A DNA stretch of 10,267 nt from CAYSPT01 sp964432985 (GTDB taxonomy: Bacteria; Muiribacteriota; CAYSPT01). Shown one piece after another: positions 1 to 6,545 of the stretch. Position 1 is the first letter of the stretch. Each line of letters opens with the position of its first letter. The stretch covers positions 1 to 10,267 of the forward strand of contig CAYSPT010000113.1 of assembly GCA_964432985.1 (NCBI GenBank). The letters are read 5' to 3'. Under the pieces are notes generated by a model, which was not told the DNA's origin, ran no database searches, and was given only the letters and a program-made list of their open reading frames with translations. The position numbers and the translations under genes were made by a program.

Positions 1-341
1 GACTCCAGGTCACCTCCCATGTTGAATATGGCGAGAACGGTGGGATTATTGATGGAGCGGATAAACTCCTCGTAAGTAATTTGATCAACTGAAACCACAT
101 CGATGTTAATGATGCTTCTCATCTGGGACGAAAGGTAATTGGTGGCCAAACGGGAGAATGTTTCATGAATGTTTGTAAGGCTCCGTACCTGGTCTTTGGA
201 GAATTTGTCCGGCCGCTTGAAGTCATATATCTTTATCTTGCGATGCTTTGTTTCTTCTTTGATCTCATCGGTTTTGAGATCGCCGGTTTCTATAGCGGAT
301 AATAGAGCATCTATTTCATCCTGGGACAGGATTTCGACCAC
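1..341 (-). CDS. fliM: Flagellar motor switch protein FliM (N-terminal part, cut by window edge)
   Basis: Only the first 113 codons are present; the gene runs off the left edge. FliM sits in the C-ring at the base of the flagellar motor, binds CheY-P and sets the direction of rotation. The protein begins MVEILSQDEIDALLSAI. This is the conserved EIDALLSA peptide of FliM to which CheY-P binds. An acidic and lysine-rich linker follows, then YDFKRPDKFSKDQVR and the start of the middle domain (SRLATNYLSSQMRS). I chose the GTG at 341 because an AGGGGG ribosome binding site lies about 9 bases upstream and because FliM proteins normally begin just before this peptide. It follows fliL in the same orientation after 76 bases. 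That spacer could form a loose stem (373-378 with 401-406) but shows no terminator. The identification is secure. Confidence 0.95.
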   Translation of the reverse strand, partial: MVEILSQDEIDALLSAIETGDLKTDEIKEETKHRKIKIYDFKRPDKFSKDQVRSLTNIHETFSRLATNYLSSQMRSIINIDVVSVDQITYEEFIRSINNPTVLAIFNMGGDLE

Positions 342-417
342 TGCGACGTACCCCCTAAAGGAGCTGACTGCTCACCTTACAGTCCCCGGTTTCACACATA
401 AAGGTGCCGCATGACTG

Positions 418-996
418 CTATTCGACCACCATGAACTTTATGATATCTATCCGCTTGATTTCCCGAGGCGTTTTATTACCCCAGGGCATTTTATCCATTA
501 TGCCCCCAAGAGCTTCAAAATCACTTCTTAGAAGCTCATTGAGCGATTTTGTTATTTCTACATTCAGCTGACCCGAGGAAAACTCATTGACTAGATTTTC
601 ACTGTTTTTGGAAATAAGAAGCTGAAGCACCCGGTTCATTATGCGATGAACATTATCGGCAATAACAGGCGCAATATCATCCCTGGTCGGTACCACGGCA
701 AACCGCATAACACACATTTTTTTATCCACCGTGCTGACCGTAAGATCGTTCTTCCCGGTTATATTTATTGGAAGCCCGGCAGGGCCCGTGGCTGTGGCCT
801 CGCCGCTCATTGGCTGATCCTTCTGGATGTCGGCCTGGACACCTTCCTGCAGCTGATTTCTCATCGTACTCTGGGAGATTTGTTTAACCATGAACAACAT
901 GACAAGAACGAACAACAAGACCCCGATAGCAGCCAGGAGGTATTTAACGGTATTGTCCTTACTTTTTTGTACAACTTTTTCTTCACCTTCGGGCAC
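418..996 (-). CDS. fliL: Flagellar basal body-associated protein FliL
   Basis: FliL is a single-pass inner-membrane protein that surrounds the stator units of the flagellar motor and supports torque generation. The 192-residue product has a short charged cytoplasmic N-terminus, one hydrophobic segment at about residues 19-37, and an extracytoplasmic domain. Near its end that domain carries the typical FliL pattern of a long helix followed by a strand (LNVEITKSLNELLRSDF, then REIKRIDIIKFMVVE). It starts with GTG at 996; a GGAGGGAGG ribosome binding site lies about 9 bases upstream. The next gene is fliM in the same orientation, the usual gene order, so the two are probably cotranscribed. In many genomes flagellar genes continue upstream of fliL, but here a divergent ThiS-like gene begins, so fliL appears to open this transcript. 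Sequence conservation in FliL is low; the call rests on topology plus the fliM neighbour. Confidence 0.88.
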   Translation of the reverse strand: MPEGEEKVVQKSKDNTVKYLLAAIGVLLFVLVMLFMVKQISQSTMRNQLQEGVQADIQKDQPMSGEATATGPAGLPINITGKNDLTVSTVDKKMCVMRFAVVPTRDDIAPVIADNVHRIMNRVLQLLISKNSENLVNEFSSGQLNVEITKSLNELLRSDFEALGGIMDKMPWGNKTPREIKRIDIIKFMVVE

Positions 997-1186
997 TGGT
1001 TTCGGCCTCCCTCCAGATTCCCTTACCTGGTTATAGGATAAAAATCATCCCAAACGCACCACTCCGGCCGTCAAACTGAACCGAACCTGCGAGCTCTAAT
1101 TACACTGATATCACCGATAAATAAAGGATAATGAGCCCCAACGCGGAGTATAACACGGGGTTGCGATTACATCAACACAAGTAATA

Positions 1187-1205
1187 GAATTGAAAATTTT
1201 AATTC
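1187..1205. repeat. 19-bp near-perfect dyad overlapping the -35 box
   Basis: GAATTGAAAATTTTAATTC pairs with its own reverse complement at every position except one G-T wobble, around a central A. It overlaps the candidate -35 box TTGAAA (1190-1195) of the rightward promoter. A repressor or activator bound here could control the ThiS-ThiF pair. It may also simply be AT-rich promoter DNA. Confidence 0.45.
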
Positions 1206-1219
1206 TCTAACTGTATGAT
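1190..1219 (+). promoter_or_regulatory. Candidate sigma-A promoter for the ThiS-ThiF pair
   Basis: TTGAAA at 1190-1195 and TATGAT at 1214-1219 are separated by 18 bases in an AT-rich setting. A second TATGATAT copy at 1224-1231 repeats the first with a 10-base period, so the exact -10 box is uncertain. The predicted transcript would have an 80- to 90-base leader before the ATG at 1310. Confidence 0.55.
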
Positions 1220-1309
1220 ATATTATGATATTCTATTTTAAGCGTGATTCTTTCACATAAAGCACGCCTGTTGAGGCAATGCATCAGGAAATCTGGGGAG
1301 GTAACCGTA

Positions 1310-1543
1310 ATGAATGTATCTGTGCAGCTTACGGGAGTGCTGAAGCACTCCGAATTGGGAAGGGATTTTTCTCTGGACGTGGACAAAGGCTCGACGGCTC
1401 AGTACATCCTCGAGTATCTGGAATACCCATCCGAGCACCACAGGTTTATCACGGTGTTTATCAACGGCCAGCAGGTTGACACCGATACACTGCTGTCCAG
1501 TGGAGATGAAGTAAAGCTGTTCTTGCCGGTGGGAGGAGGTTAA
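1310..1543 (+). CDS. ThiS/MoaD-family sulfur carrier protein (ubiquitin-like, C-terminal GGG)
   Basis: This is a small beta-grasp protein of 77 residues. Carriers of this family are adenylated at the C-terminal glycine by an E1-like enzyme and then loaded as a thiocarboxylate, giving sulfur to thiamine, molybdopterin/tungstopterin or other products. The sequence shows the expected pattern: N-terminal strands (MNVSVQLTG), a helix (STAQYILEYL), the strand FITVFINGQQV, the turn SSGDEVKLF, and the invariant C-terminal PVGGG. The ATG at 1310 is preferred over the in-frame start at 1244 because GGGGAGG lies 8 bases upstream and the shorter form fits the family length. The adjacent ThiF-family gene, 9 bases downstream, is the obvious activating partner. 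Nothing in the sequence decides between ThiS-like and MoaD-like roles. Confidence 0.85.
   Translation: MNVSVQLTGVLKHSELGRDFSLDVDKGSTAQYILEYLEYPSEHHRFITVFINGQQVDTDTLLSSGDEVKLFLPVGGG
1531..1540 (+). promoter_or_regulatory. Ribosome binding site of the ThiF gene inside the Gly-Gly-Gly codons
   Basis: GGGAGGAGGT is the likely ribosome binding site for the GTG at 1553. It is also the last G of the valine codon plus the glycine codons GGA GGA GGT that form the functional tail of the carrier. The spacing is 12 bases, a little long. A ribosome finishing the carrier would sit over this site, so translation of the pair is probably coupled. Confidence 0.7.
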
Positions 1544-1552
1544 TTACCGCCA

Positions 1553-2362
1553 GTGATCTCAATTTACATCAATGAATGCTCGATTACGTTCGTTTCGCCG
1601 GTCACTCTGGGCGAGGCAAGAAACACCCATAAACCTGACGCTGATCTGTTAATCGTGAACGGTACAGTGTCAGATGAAAGTTGTCTGCTTGCTGACGGAG
1701 ACCGGATCGTGCTCATAAAAAAAGGACAGATTCCTACCCGGGAGGAACTCCGGATTCTCATGACTGCCAGACACTCCCCCGGTGTCCATGAAAAGGTATC
1801 CGGCGCCACGGTAGGCATTGCTGGACTCGGAGGGCTTGGGTCAAGTGTTGCCGTCGCTCTGGCCAGAACGGGAGTGGGAACTCTGGTCCTGGTCGATTTC
1901 GACGTGGTAGAGCCAAGTAATCTCAACCGCCAGCAGTTTTACACCAGCCAGATTGGCCAGCTGAAAACAGAAGCTTTGGCGGAAAATCTGGAGAAAATAA
2001 ATCCCTACATTTCAATCGTGCCCCATCCCGTCAAGGTTGATGAAACCACTATTGCAGCTCTGTTCAATTCGTGTGACGTGGTAGCTGAAGCTTTTGACGG
2101 CGCTGAATCAAAATCCATGATTCTCAACCATCTGCCGGACCAGTTGCCTGATTGCTATCTGGTAATGGCCTCAGGACTGGCTGGCTGCGACACCGGGAAC
2201 ACTATTCAGACGCATCGGCTGACAGAACGCATATACGTGGCTGGCGATCTCGTTACAGCAGCCGTACCGGGTACCGGACTTATGGCGCCACGGGTAGGAA
2301 TCGCCGCTCATCATCAAGCAAATATGATCGTAAGAATTTTGCTGGGAGAATTGGAGCCCTAA
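1553..2362 (+). CDS. thiF: ThiF-family E1-like adenylyltransferase with N-terminal ThiS-like domain
   Basis: This E1-like enzyme should adenylate the C-terminal glycine of a ThiS/MoaD-type carrier, most likely the protein encoded just upstream. Residues 1-60 look like a beta-grasp domain (IYINECSITF, LLIVNGTVS, ADGDRIVLIKKG) that lacks the Gly-Gly end and runs straight into the E1 domain. That domain has the nucleotide loop GLGGLGS (91-97), acidic residues D115 and D117 after the second strand, SNLNRQQF with R126, K138 in the IGQLK segment, and D182. I see none of the paired CxxC zinc motifs found in MoeB and E. coli ThiF. At 269 residues it fits the short ThiF subfamily with a fused N-terminal domain, annotated as ThiS adenylyltransferase in Clostridia. 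The GTG start is supported by the GGAGGAGG site upstream. Thiamine synthesis is only one possible role; no thiG, thiH, moa or aldehyde oxidoreductase gene is in view. Confidence 0.85.
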   Translation: MISIYINECSITFVSPVTLGEARNTHKPDADLLIVNGTVSDESCLLADGDRIVLIKKGQIPTREELRILMTARHSPGVHEKVSGATVGIAGLGGLGSSVAVALARTGVGTLVLVDFDVVEPSNLNRQQFYTSQIGQLKTEALAENLEKINPYISIVPHPVKVDETTIAALFNSCDVVAEAFDGAESKSMILNHLPDQLPDCYLVMASGLAGCDTGNTIQTHRLTERIYVAGDLVTAAVPGTGLMAPRVGIAAHHQANMIVRILLGELEP

Positions 2363-2454
2363 CCAGGTCAGAAATTCTAAGCAGACTTTTTTTCTAATTT
2401 TTTATTGCCAAAATAGTAACATATTCCCTGTGTTCTTCCACATTCAAGCATTTT

Positions 2455-2476
2455 CTCATGTATACGGTTACATGAG
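2455..2476. repeat. 8-bp perfect inverted repeat just upstream of the udg promoter
   Basis: CTCATGTA (2455-2462) and TACATGAG (2469-2476) are perfect inverted repeats separated by TACGGT. The repeat ends 5 bases before the -35 box. This is where an activator or repressor site would be expected. No protein is identified. Confidence 0.55.
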
Positions 2477-2481
2477 TCCTG

Positions 2482-2510
2482 TTGACACCCTGACGCCTTC
2501 TCCTTACAAT
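2482..2510 (+). promoter_or_regulatory. Near-consensus sigma-A promoter for the uracil-DNA glycosylase gene
   Basis: TTGACA (2482-2487), a perfect -35 box, is followed after exactly 17 bases by TACAAT (2505-2510), one base from the consensus -10 box. Transcription should begin near 2516-2518. This gives a leader of about 130 bases before the ATG at 2648. Confidence 0.8.
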
Positions 2511-2516
2511 GGAACA

Positions 2517-2553
2517 GGTGCCGCGAGCTCCCAGCTCGCGCCCCCCCGACACC
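2517..2553 (+). other. GC-rich hairpin at the 5' end of the predicted udg leader RNA
   Basis: CGCGAGCT (2522-2529) and AGCTCGCG (2533-2540) form a perfect 8-bp stem with a CCC loop. GGTG (2517-2520) and CACC (2550-2553) can close an outer stem around an unpaired run of seven Cs. The element starts at the predicted transcript start. It may protect the mRNA 5' end or act as a regulatory leader. No known riboswitch class is recognised. Confidence 0.5.
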
Positions 2554-2647
2554 AGGTTTTCCCGTAAACAATCAGGTGTATTTGGTTTCTTTGTGTCCGG
2601 GTTGCTTGAACCCATGGTCATAAGGCGGAAGGGGTTTCGGAAACACC

Positions 2648-3298
2648 ATGGCCAGCCTCCAGTTTGATCTTTTTGACACGATTACTAATACCGTTTTGTC
2701 CTCCAATTCCTATGAAGAGTTTAAAATGCAGCTCGTTGATTCAAATTGTGAAAAATGCGGCTTATGTGATAAACGGATTAATATCGTAGTAGACCGGGGC
2801 AATCCCAGAACAAAGATCATGGTTATCGGAGAAGGTCCCGGTGGAAACGAAGACGAGCAGGGTAAAGCCTTCGTGGGCAAGGCCGGCCAGCTTCTCGACA
2901 AGATAATGAGTGCCGTCGACATGGACACCAACGAAGACATGCTGATAACCAACGTGGTCAAGTGCCGTCCCCCCGGAAACCGGCCGCCGCTGGGTGGAGA
3001 AGTCCAGGCCTGCAAGCCCTACCTGGACAAACAAATAGAACTGATCAAACCTGAAGTAATTCTCCTGCTCGGAGCCACGTCACTCAAGCATATGGATCCT
3101 TCAAAGAAAGACTTTGCCATGGCGGATGAAGCAGGGACATTCTTTACCCTCGATGAATATCCGGACGTACAGTTCATGGTTCTGTATCACCCGGCGGCCC
3201 TGTTGTATAACGCCCGGTTGAAACCAACCATGTGGCGGCACGTCAAACGTCTCAAGGCTTATCTCGAGGGCACTGTTGAAATGGCATTATCCGCGTAG
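2648..3298 (+). CDS. udg: Uracil-DNA glycosylase, family 4 (4Fe-4S)
   Basis: This base-excision repair enzyme removes uracil produced in DNA by cytosine deamination or dUTP incorporation. Family 4 motifs are clear: GEGPGGNEDEQGKAFVG (61-77, containing the water-activating and uracil-pocket region), TNVVKCRPPGNRPP (101-114), and YHPAAL with the conserved H181. Four cysteines, C34, C37, C106 and C122, match the spacing of the [4Fe-4S] ligands of Thermus UDGa, including 16 residues between the last two. At 216 residues it is the normal size. An extra N-terminal segment of about 20 residues precedes the first cysteine pair. Motif 1 reads GEGPG rather than the common GEAPG. GGAAGGGG (2627-2634) is the probable ribosome binding site; its 13-base gap to the ATG contains a small stem (2634-2644) that would shorten the effective distance. 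The gene appears monocistronic. Confidence 0.93.
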   Translation: MASLQFDLFDTITNTVLSSNSYEEFKMQLVDSNCEKCGLCDKRINIVVDRGNPRTKIMVIGEGPGGNEDEQGKAFVGKAGQLLDKIMSAVDMDTNEDMLITNVVKCRPPGNRPPLGGEVQACKPYLDKQIELIKPEVILLLGATSLKHMDPSKKDFAMADEAGTFFTLDEYPDVQFMVLYHPAALLYNARLKPTMWRHVKRLKAYLEGTVEMALSA

Positions 3299-3302
3299 GA
3301 GT

Positions 3303-3348
3303 CCGTATATTTCAGTGCGCCACGAGGGCACACTTGTGAAATATACGG
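3303..3348. terminator. Long hairpin between convergent genes, probable bidirectional terminator
   Basis: CCGTATATTTCA (3303-3314) and TGAAATATACGG (3337-3348) form a perfect 12-bp stem. Inside it, GTGC (3315-3318) pairs with GCAC (3328-3331), topped by CC/GG around ACGA. It lies 4 bases past the udg stop and 4 bases past the ftcD stop, where two transcripts converge. Neither side has the run of T residues of a classical intrinsic terminator, so it may instead stop RNA decay from the 3' ends. Confidence 0.65.
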
Positions 3349-3352
3349 GATG

Positions 3353-5026
3353 TCAGTTTCCGGCCAGATAGTCTTCGACCTTAGCCTGCAGCCTATCGTT
3401 TGCTTCCCGCACAGCCTTCAGATGCTCGTCCGCCTGCTTCTTAATCCGGGCGGCAGCACGACTTTCGGCCACGTCAGCACAATTGACCACGACATTCAAA
3501 AATGCCGAGTGGGCGGCTGCCACCGCCATATGACCGGCACAGCCGGCGTCCGTAGCCGAAGAAGGATTGCACGTTTGCACGACTTCCACGGCTAATTCGG
3601 CTACTTCCCGTGACAGTTTCATAACACCGAGAGGAAGTTCCGTAGCCGTGAGAACCGCTTTATTGATTGCCTCTTCACGAGCCGATTTCTGCTCAACGCT
3701 TTTCTTCTTCATCCGGCGTGCGGCCAGAATGGCATTGAAGGCTTCGGCATCTTCGTCAACCTTGCACAGCAGGACATCCTTCAGTTCCTGTCCTTTAATA
3801 GCCACTGCCTCGTTGATTGCCTGGTGGCCAGCCAGAGATTTGGTAGCGTAGGCCAGGCTGCTGACCATGGATACCAGAGCGGCAGCCACAGACCCGGCCA
3901 TCGCAGCAACACTGCCTCCACCCGGAGCCGGAGACGAGCTGGAAAGCTCATCAAGGAAAGCCGGCAGTTTCAGTGAGCCCAGAGGCGGATCTTGCCTGAC
4001 ACGGTACTCGATGATCTTCTGGTCCGCTTCGAACACAGACAGATCATTCAGCCCGAGAGATCTGACAGCTAACTCAATAAGTTCACGCTCCGGGACACCG
4101 GAGTTGAGCCCCTGCTTTCGAAAGAAATGCCGACCGGCCTCGAGCATGGATTTCAGAGGAACCAGCCCGACGATTTCACTACCCGTTACCCGCAGTCCCA
4201 GTTTCTCGGCCTGGCGGCAGCACTCGTCAAAAGCATGGTGCATACTGGTTATCGAGGTATCTACCAGGTTGATGGATACCTGGGCGACACCGTACTCTTC
4301 TATGTACCAGCCGGTAGCTTTGGTGGCAGTTAACGTCCCAGCCTGCCGGAGAAACTTTCCGTCTTCACCACGGATTTTCTTCCCGGCGGCGTCTCTGGCA
4401 AATCGGCCTTTTTCCCTGATATTCAGGGCGATTTCCTTGGCAAGTTTCTTTTCACGAGTATTCAGGTTGACGTTGTAGGCAATGAGAAATTCCCTAACTC
4501 CGATAACTGTAGCACCTGAAGCGGCGTTGAAGACAGGCTTCCCGAAATCCGGCTTCCAGGCCGGATCGGCCAGTTTGGCTTGAAGACCCTCGTATTCGCC
4601 CTTGCGGACATCGGCCAGATTACAGCGCTCTTCACAGCAAGCAGCTTTTTCATAAAGATAAATGGGAATGCCGAGTTCATCGGCCACCCTGTTTCCCAGC
4701 CGTTTGGCAATTTCAATGCACTCTTCCACCGTAACTCCGGAAATAGGCACAAAAGGACAGACATCCGTGGCGCCCATCCTGGCGTGCGCTCCCGAATGTT
4801 TGCTCATATCGATAACTTCTGAAGCTTTTTTGATGACACGATAGGCAGCCTCTTCGACGGATTCAGGATCGCCAACAAAGGTCACCACGGTACGGTTCGT
4901 GGCCTCCCCGGGATCTACGTCGAGAAGAACCGCGCCACCGGTGGCTTCGATCTCAGCCGTAATCGCGTCAATAATCTTCCGGTCCCTGCCTTCACTGAAA
5001 TTGGGGATACATTCCACCAACCGCAT
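3353..5026 (-). CDS. ftcD: Bifunctional formimidoyltransferase / formimidoyl-THF cyclodeaminase
   Basis: FtcD moves the formimino group of formiminoglutamate (or a related formimino amino acid) to tetrahydrofolate, then releases ammonia to give 5,10-methenyl-THF. The 557-residue product has both halves, as in the mammalian enzyme. The transferase domain spans about residues 1-335: VECIPNFSEGRDR, ATNRTVVTFVG, then KHSGAHARMGATDVCPFVP with H81 at the position of the catalytic histidine (H82 in human FTCD). The cyclodeaminase domain starts near 352, with SPAPGGGSVAA (365-375), DEDAEAF (424-430) and the TDAGCAG segment (492-498). The ATG at 5026 has a textbook AAGGAGGT site 6 bases away. It closes the dehydrogenase operon, 74 bases after the DAO-type gene. 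No histidine-utilisation genes are present, so its formimino donor is open. The strong ribosome binding site suggests high expression. Confidence 0.94.
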   Translation of the reverse strand: MRLVECIPNFSEGRDRKIIDAITAEIEATGGAVLLDVDPGEATNRTVVTFVGDPESVEEAAYRVIKKASEVIDMSKHSGAHARMGATDVCPFVPISGVTVEECIEIAKRLGNRVADELGIPIYLYEKAACCEERCNLADVRKGEYEGLQAKLADPAWKPDFGKPVFNAASGATVIGVREFLIAYNVNLNTREKKLAKEIALNIREKGRFARDAAGKKIRGEDGKFLRQAGTLTATKATGWYIEEYGVAQVSINLVDTSITSMHHAFDECCRQAEKLGLRVTGSEIVGLVPLKSMLEAGRHFFRKQGLNSGVPERELIELAVRSLGLNDLSVFEADQKIIEYRVRQDPPLGSLKLPAFLDELSSSSPAPGGGSVAAMAGSVAAALVSMVSSLAYATKSLAGHQAINEAVAIKGQELKDVLLCKVDEDAEAFNAILAARRMKKKSVEQKSAREEAINKAVLTATELPLGVMKLSREVAELAVEVVQTCNPSSATDAGCAGHMAVAAAHSAFLNVVVNCADVAESRAAARIKKQADEHLKAVREANDRLQAKVEDYLAGN

Positions 5027-5100
5027 GCTGTTACCTCCTTTTTAAACCTGAATAATCCATTGCGCTACGGTACGCGATGAAGATTTATGAATTCTTCTGG

Positions 5101-6246
5101 TTAAACAACCGACTGCTCGGCCTTGAGTACCGAGCGGTCCGCGAACCGGTCAAGAGTCAATTCATTCAGCGGGAACGATGTTTCTCCGTCGGTAATCAAA
5201 TCAGCCAAAATATGAGCCACCGCTGGAGCAATCATAAAACCATGACCGCTGAATCCCACTGCTTGATAGTATCCTTCAAGTCCATCAGCCGGCCCCAAAA
5301 TAGGCTGAGAATCCGGTGATAAGCAATAGAGACCCGACCACTGCCGTACCACGCGTACCGGTGCCAGGCACGGCAGGAGTTCTACCAGTTTCCGGGCCAT
5401 GCCCTGAAGAAAATCGAGACTACTTCCGGTCTCCAGTCCATAAGGATACGCGGAATCACCGTACCCCCCCATGACCGCCCCGCACACCGCCTGCCTGACA
5501 TAAATGTTGTAATCAAACGAGATGATCATGGTGTGGAAGAATCGCTCCAGCGGTTCAGTCACCAATATCTCGCGGCGATGGGGATTGACCGGAAGATCAA
5601 TGCCGGCCCTGGAAGCCACTACTCCCGCGTAACCGCCGGCAGCGTTTAACACCCGGGGCGTGGAAACTTTTCCCTGTCGTGTTTGTACGGCTGTAACTCT
5701 GCCTGCGGATCGTTCAATACCGGTCACTTCATTGCATATGGACACGTCCGCTCCCAGTTGCCGGGCGGCGTCGGCGTAGGCGTGCGTAACCCTGAACGGG
5801 CTGGCGGAACCGTCAGAAGGGCAATAGGTGGCTGCCAGTATCTTGCTCGTATCCAGCTGAGGAACGATCTCCCGGGCGCCCCGGGGATCAAGCAGCTCCA
5901 CATCAAGCCCCATGGACCGCTGCACGTTCACATTGTCCTGGAACCGGGCTGCTTCCTCTTCGGTAACAGCCAGGATCAAATATCCGCCCTGCCGATATTC
6001 AATATCCCAGCCGAGTTCGTCCTGCATGGTTTCAAATTCTTTCCGGCTGTCAATAGCCAGCCGGATATTCATCTCCGCACCCCACTGCTGCCGTATCCCG
6101 CCACCGCACCGTCCCGTGGCGCCGCCGGATATGGTCCCTTTGTCCACCACCAGGATATTTTTCATTCCACGCCGGGCCAGATGATACGCCGTAGAACACC
6201 CGATCACGCCAGCACCGATGATTACCAGATCATACGATTGTTTCAC
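5101..6246 (-). CDS. DAO-family FAD oxidoreductase, catalytic subunit (HcnC/SoxB/PDH-beta-like)
   Basis: This is probably the substrate-oxidising subunit of a multi-subunit amino acid or amine dehydrogenase. The N-terminal Rossmann motif GAGVIG (11-16) binds FAD, followed by VVDKGTISGGATGRCGGGIRQQWG (33-56), the conserved segment behind the ADP loop. Near the C-terminus, VGFSGHGFMIAPAVAHILADL (330-350) is the signature of sarcosine oxidase beta, glycine oxidase, HcnC and proline dehydrogenase beta subunits. At 381 residues it has only the FAD and substrate domains; the tetrahydrofolate-binding domain of dimethylglycine dehydrogenase is absent. It starts with GTG at 6246, sharing GTGA with the stop of the BFD-like gene (4-base overlap), with GGAGG 10 bases upstream. 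Substrate candidates from the family are proline, hydroxyproline, sarcosine, glycine and opines; the sequence does not decide. Confidence 0.88.
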   Translation of the reverse strand: MKQSYDLVIIGAGVIGCSTAYHLARRGMKNILVVDKGTISGGATGRCGGGIRQQWGAEMNIRLAIDSRKEFETMQDELGWDIEYRQGGYLILAVTEEEAARFQDNVNVQRSMGLDVELLDPRGAREIVPQLDTSKILAATYCPSDGSASPFRVTHAYADAARQLGADVSICNEVTGIERSAGRVTAVQTRQGKVSTPRVLNAAGGYAGVVASRAGIDLPVNPHRREILVTEPLERFFHTMIISFDYNIYVRQAVCGAVMGGYGDSAYPYGLETGSSLDFLQGMARKLVELLPCLAPVRVVRQWSGLYCLSPDSQPILGPADGLEGYYQAVGFSGHGFMIAPAVAHILADLITDGETSFPLNELTLDRFADRSVLKAEQSVV

Positions 6247-6545
6247 TGCTCTTTATCCTCCGTCAAACCCGCCAGTACACCGATCTCAATCGGTCTGACC
6301 GGGGGACGCGCGGTCCACCGTTCCCAGGTTTTGATCTCAACTTTGCAGGCCTGCTCCTCGCCGATGCAATCAGCCAGTATCCGCCGAACCAGTTCCTGGC
6401 AGGTACGGCCCTGGCAGGTTCCCATTCCACACCGCAGGATTCTTTTAACAGCATCGGGATGAGTAATTCCTTTTCCGATCAAATCACGTATCTGACCGTA
6501 GGTCACATCCTCACAACGGCACACGATAGTGTCATCATCTACCAT
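6243..6545 (-). CDS. BFD-like [2Fe-2S] electron-transfer protein
   Basis: This small iron-sulfur protein of 100 residues has a bacterioferritin-associated-ferredoxin fold. It begins MVDDDTIVCRCEDVTYGQI and carries the BFD ligand set: C9-x-C11, then C44-x4-C49 in GMGTCQGRTC. In HcnB and related FAD/NAD(P) subunits the same domain (with a DDTIVCRCE-type start) forms the C-terminus of the large protein. Here it is a separate gene, so it probably assembles with the FAD/NAD(P) subunit as an electron relay. I chose the ATG at 6545, which has GGAGGA at 6-base spacing. Longer starts in the same frame, up to a TTG at 6608, lack a suitable site and would add about 21 residues of unconserved sequence. 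A 54-residue tail follows the cluster region (ending in PPVRPIEIGVLAGL). It overlaps the DAO-type gene by 4 bases. Confidence 0.85.
   Translation of the reverse strand: MVDDDTIVCRCEDVTYGQIRDLIGKGITHPDAVKRILRCGMGTCQGRTCQELVRRILADCIGEEQACKVEIKTWERWTARPPVRPIEIGVLAGLTEDKEQ

Larger units (their letters stand above)
997..1309. other. Divergent intergenic region between fliL and the ThiS-like gene
   Basis: This 313-base stretch has no convincing gene. It must hold the control signals for fliL (leftward) and the ThiS-ThiF pair (rightward). The right half becomes very AT-rich from about 1185 and carries a good rightward promoter and a dyad, listed separately. For the leftward fliL transcript I see only a weak candidate: TTGACG at 1069-1074 with GATGAT at 1044-1049 and a 19-base spacer, both read on the minus strand. 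A short reading frame extends the ThiS-like gene back to 1244, but it lacks a ribosome binding site. Confidence 0.6.
2363..2647. other. Intergenic control region between thiF and the uracil-DNA glycosylase gene
   Basis: There is no convincing gene in these 285 bases. A T-rich stretch (2388-2403) lies just after thiF and may end that transcript, but I find no strong hairpin before it. Next come an 8-bp dyad, a near-consensus promoter and a hairpin at the predicted transcript start, all listed separately. Farther along the leader, GGGTT (2599-2603) can pair with AACCC (2609-2613), and GTTT (2634-2637) with AAAC (2641-2644). Confidence 0.6.

Noticed and set aside
1113..1120. ACCGATAA resembling a sigma-28 (flagellar) -10 box
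   Set aside because: It points away from fliL, the TAA-type -35 element is at the wrong distance (12-13 bases), and a better sigma-A promoter lies downstream.
2363..2403. Intrinsic terminator after thiF
   Set aside because: T runs are present, but the only complementary segments (AGAATT and AATTCT) are far apart and 13 bases from the T run, too weak to call.
2599..2613. tRNA T-arm-like sequence
   Set aside because: The hairpin GGGTT/AACCC lacks the TTC-R-A loop in the right register and no cloverleaf forms around it on either strand.
2394..2621. 75-codon open frame on the minus strand in the thiF-udg gap
   Set aside because: It has no good ribosome binding site or recognisable domain, and it lies across a near-consensus promoter, a dyad and a hairpin that explain the region better.
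3867..4478. 203-codon open frame on the plus strand
   Set aside because: It is antisense to ftcD and rich in serine and arginine from reversed codons; no motif.
5683..6462. 259-codon open frame on the plus strand
   Set aside because: It lies antisense to the DAO-type and BFD genes, which have clear motifs; the translation resembles no family.
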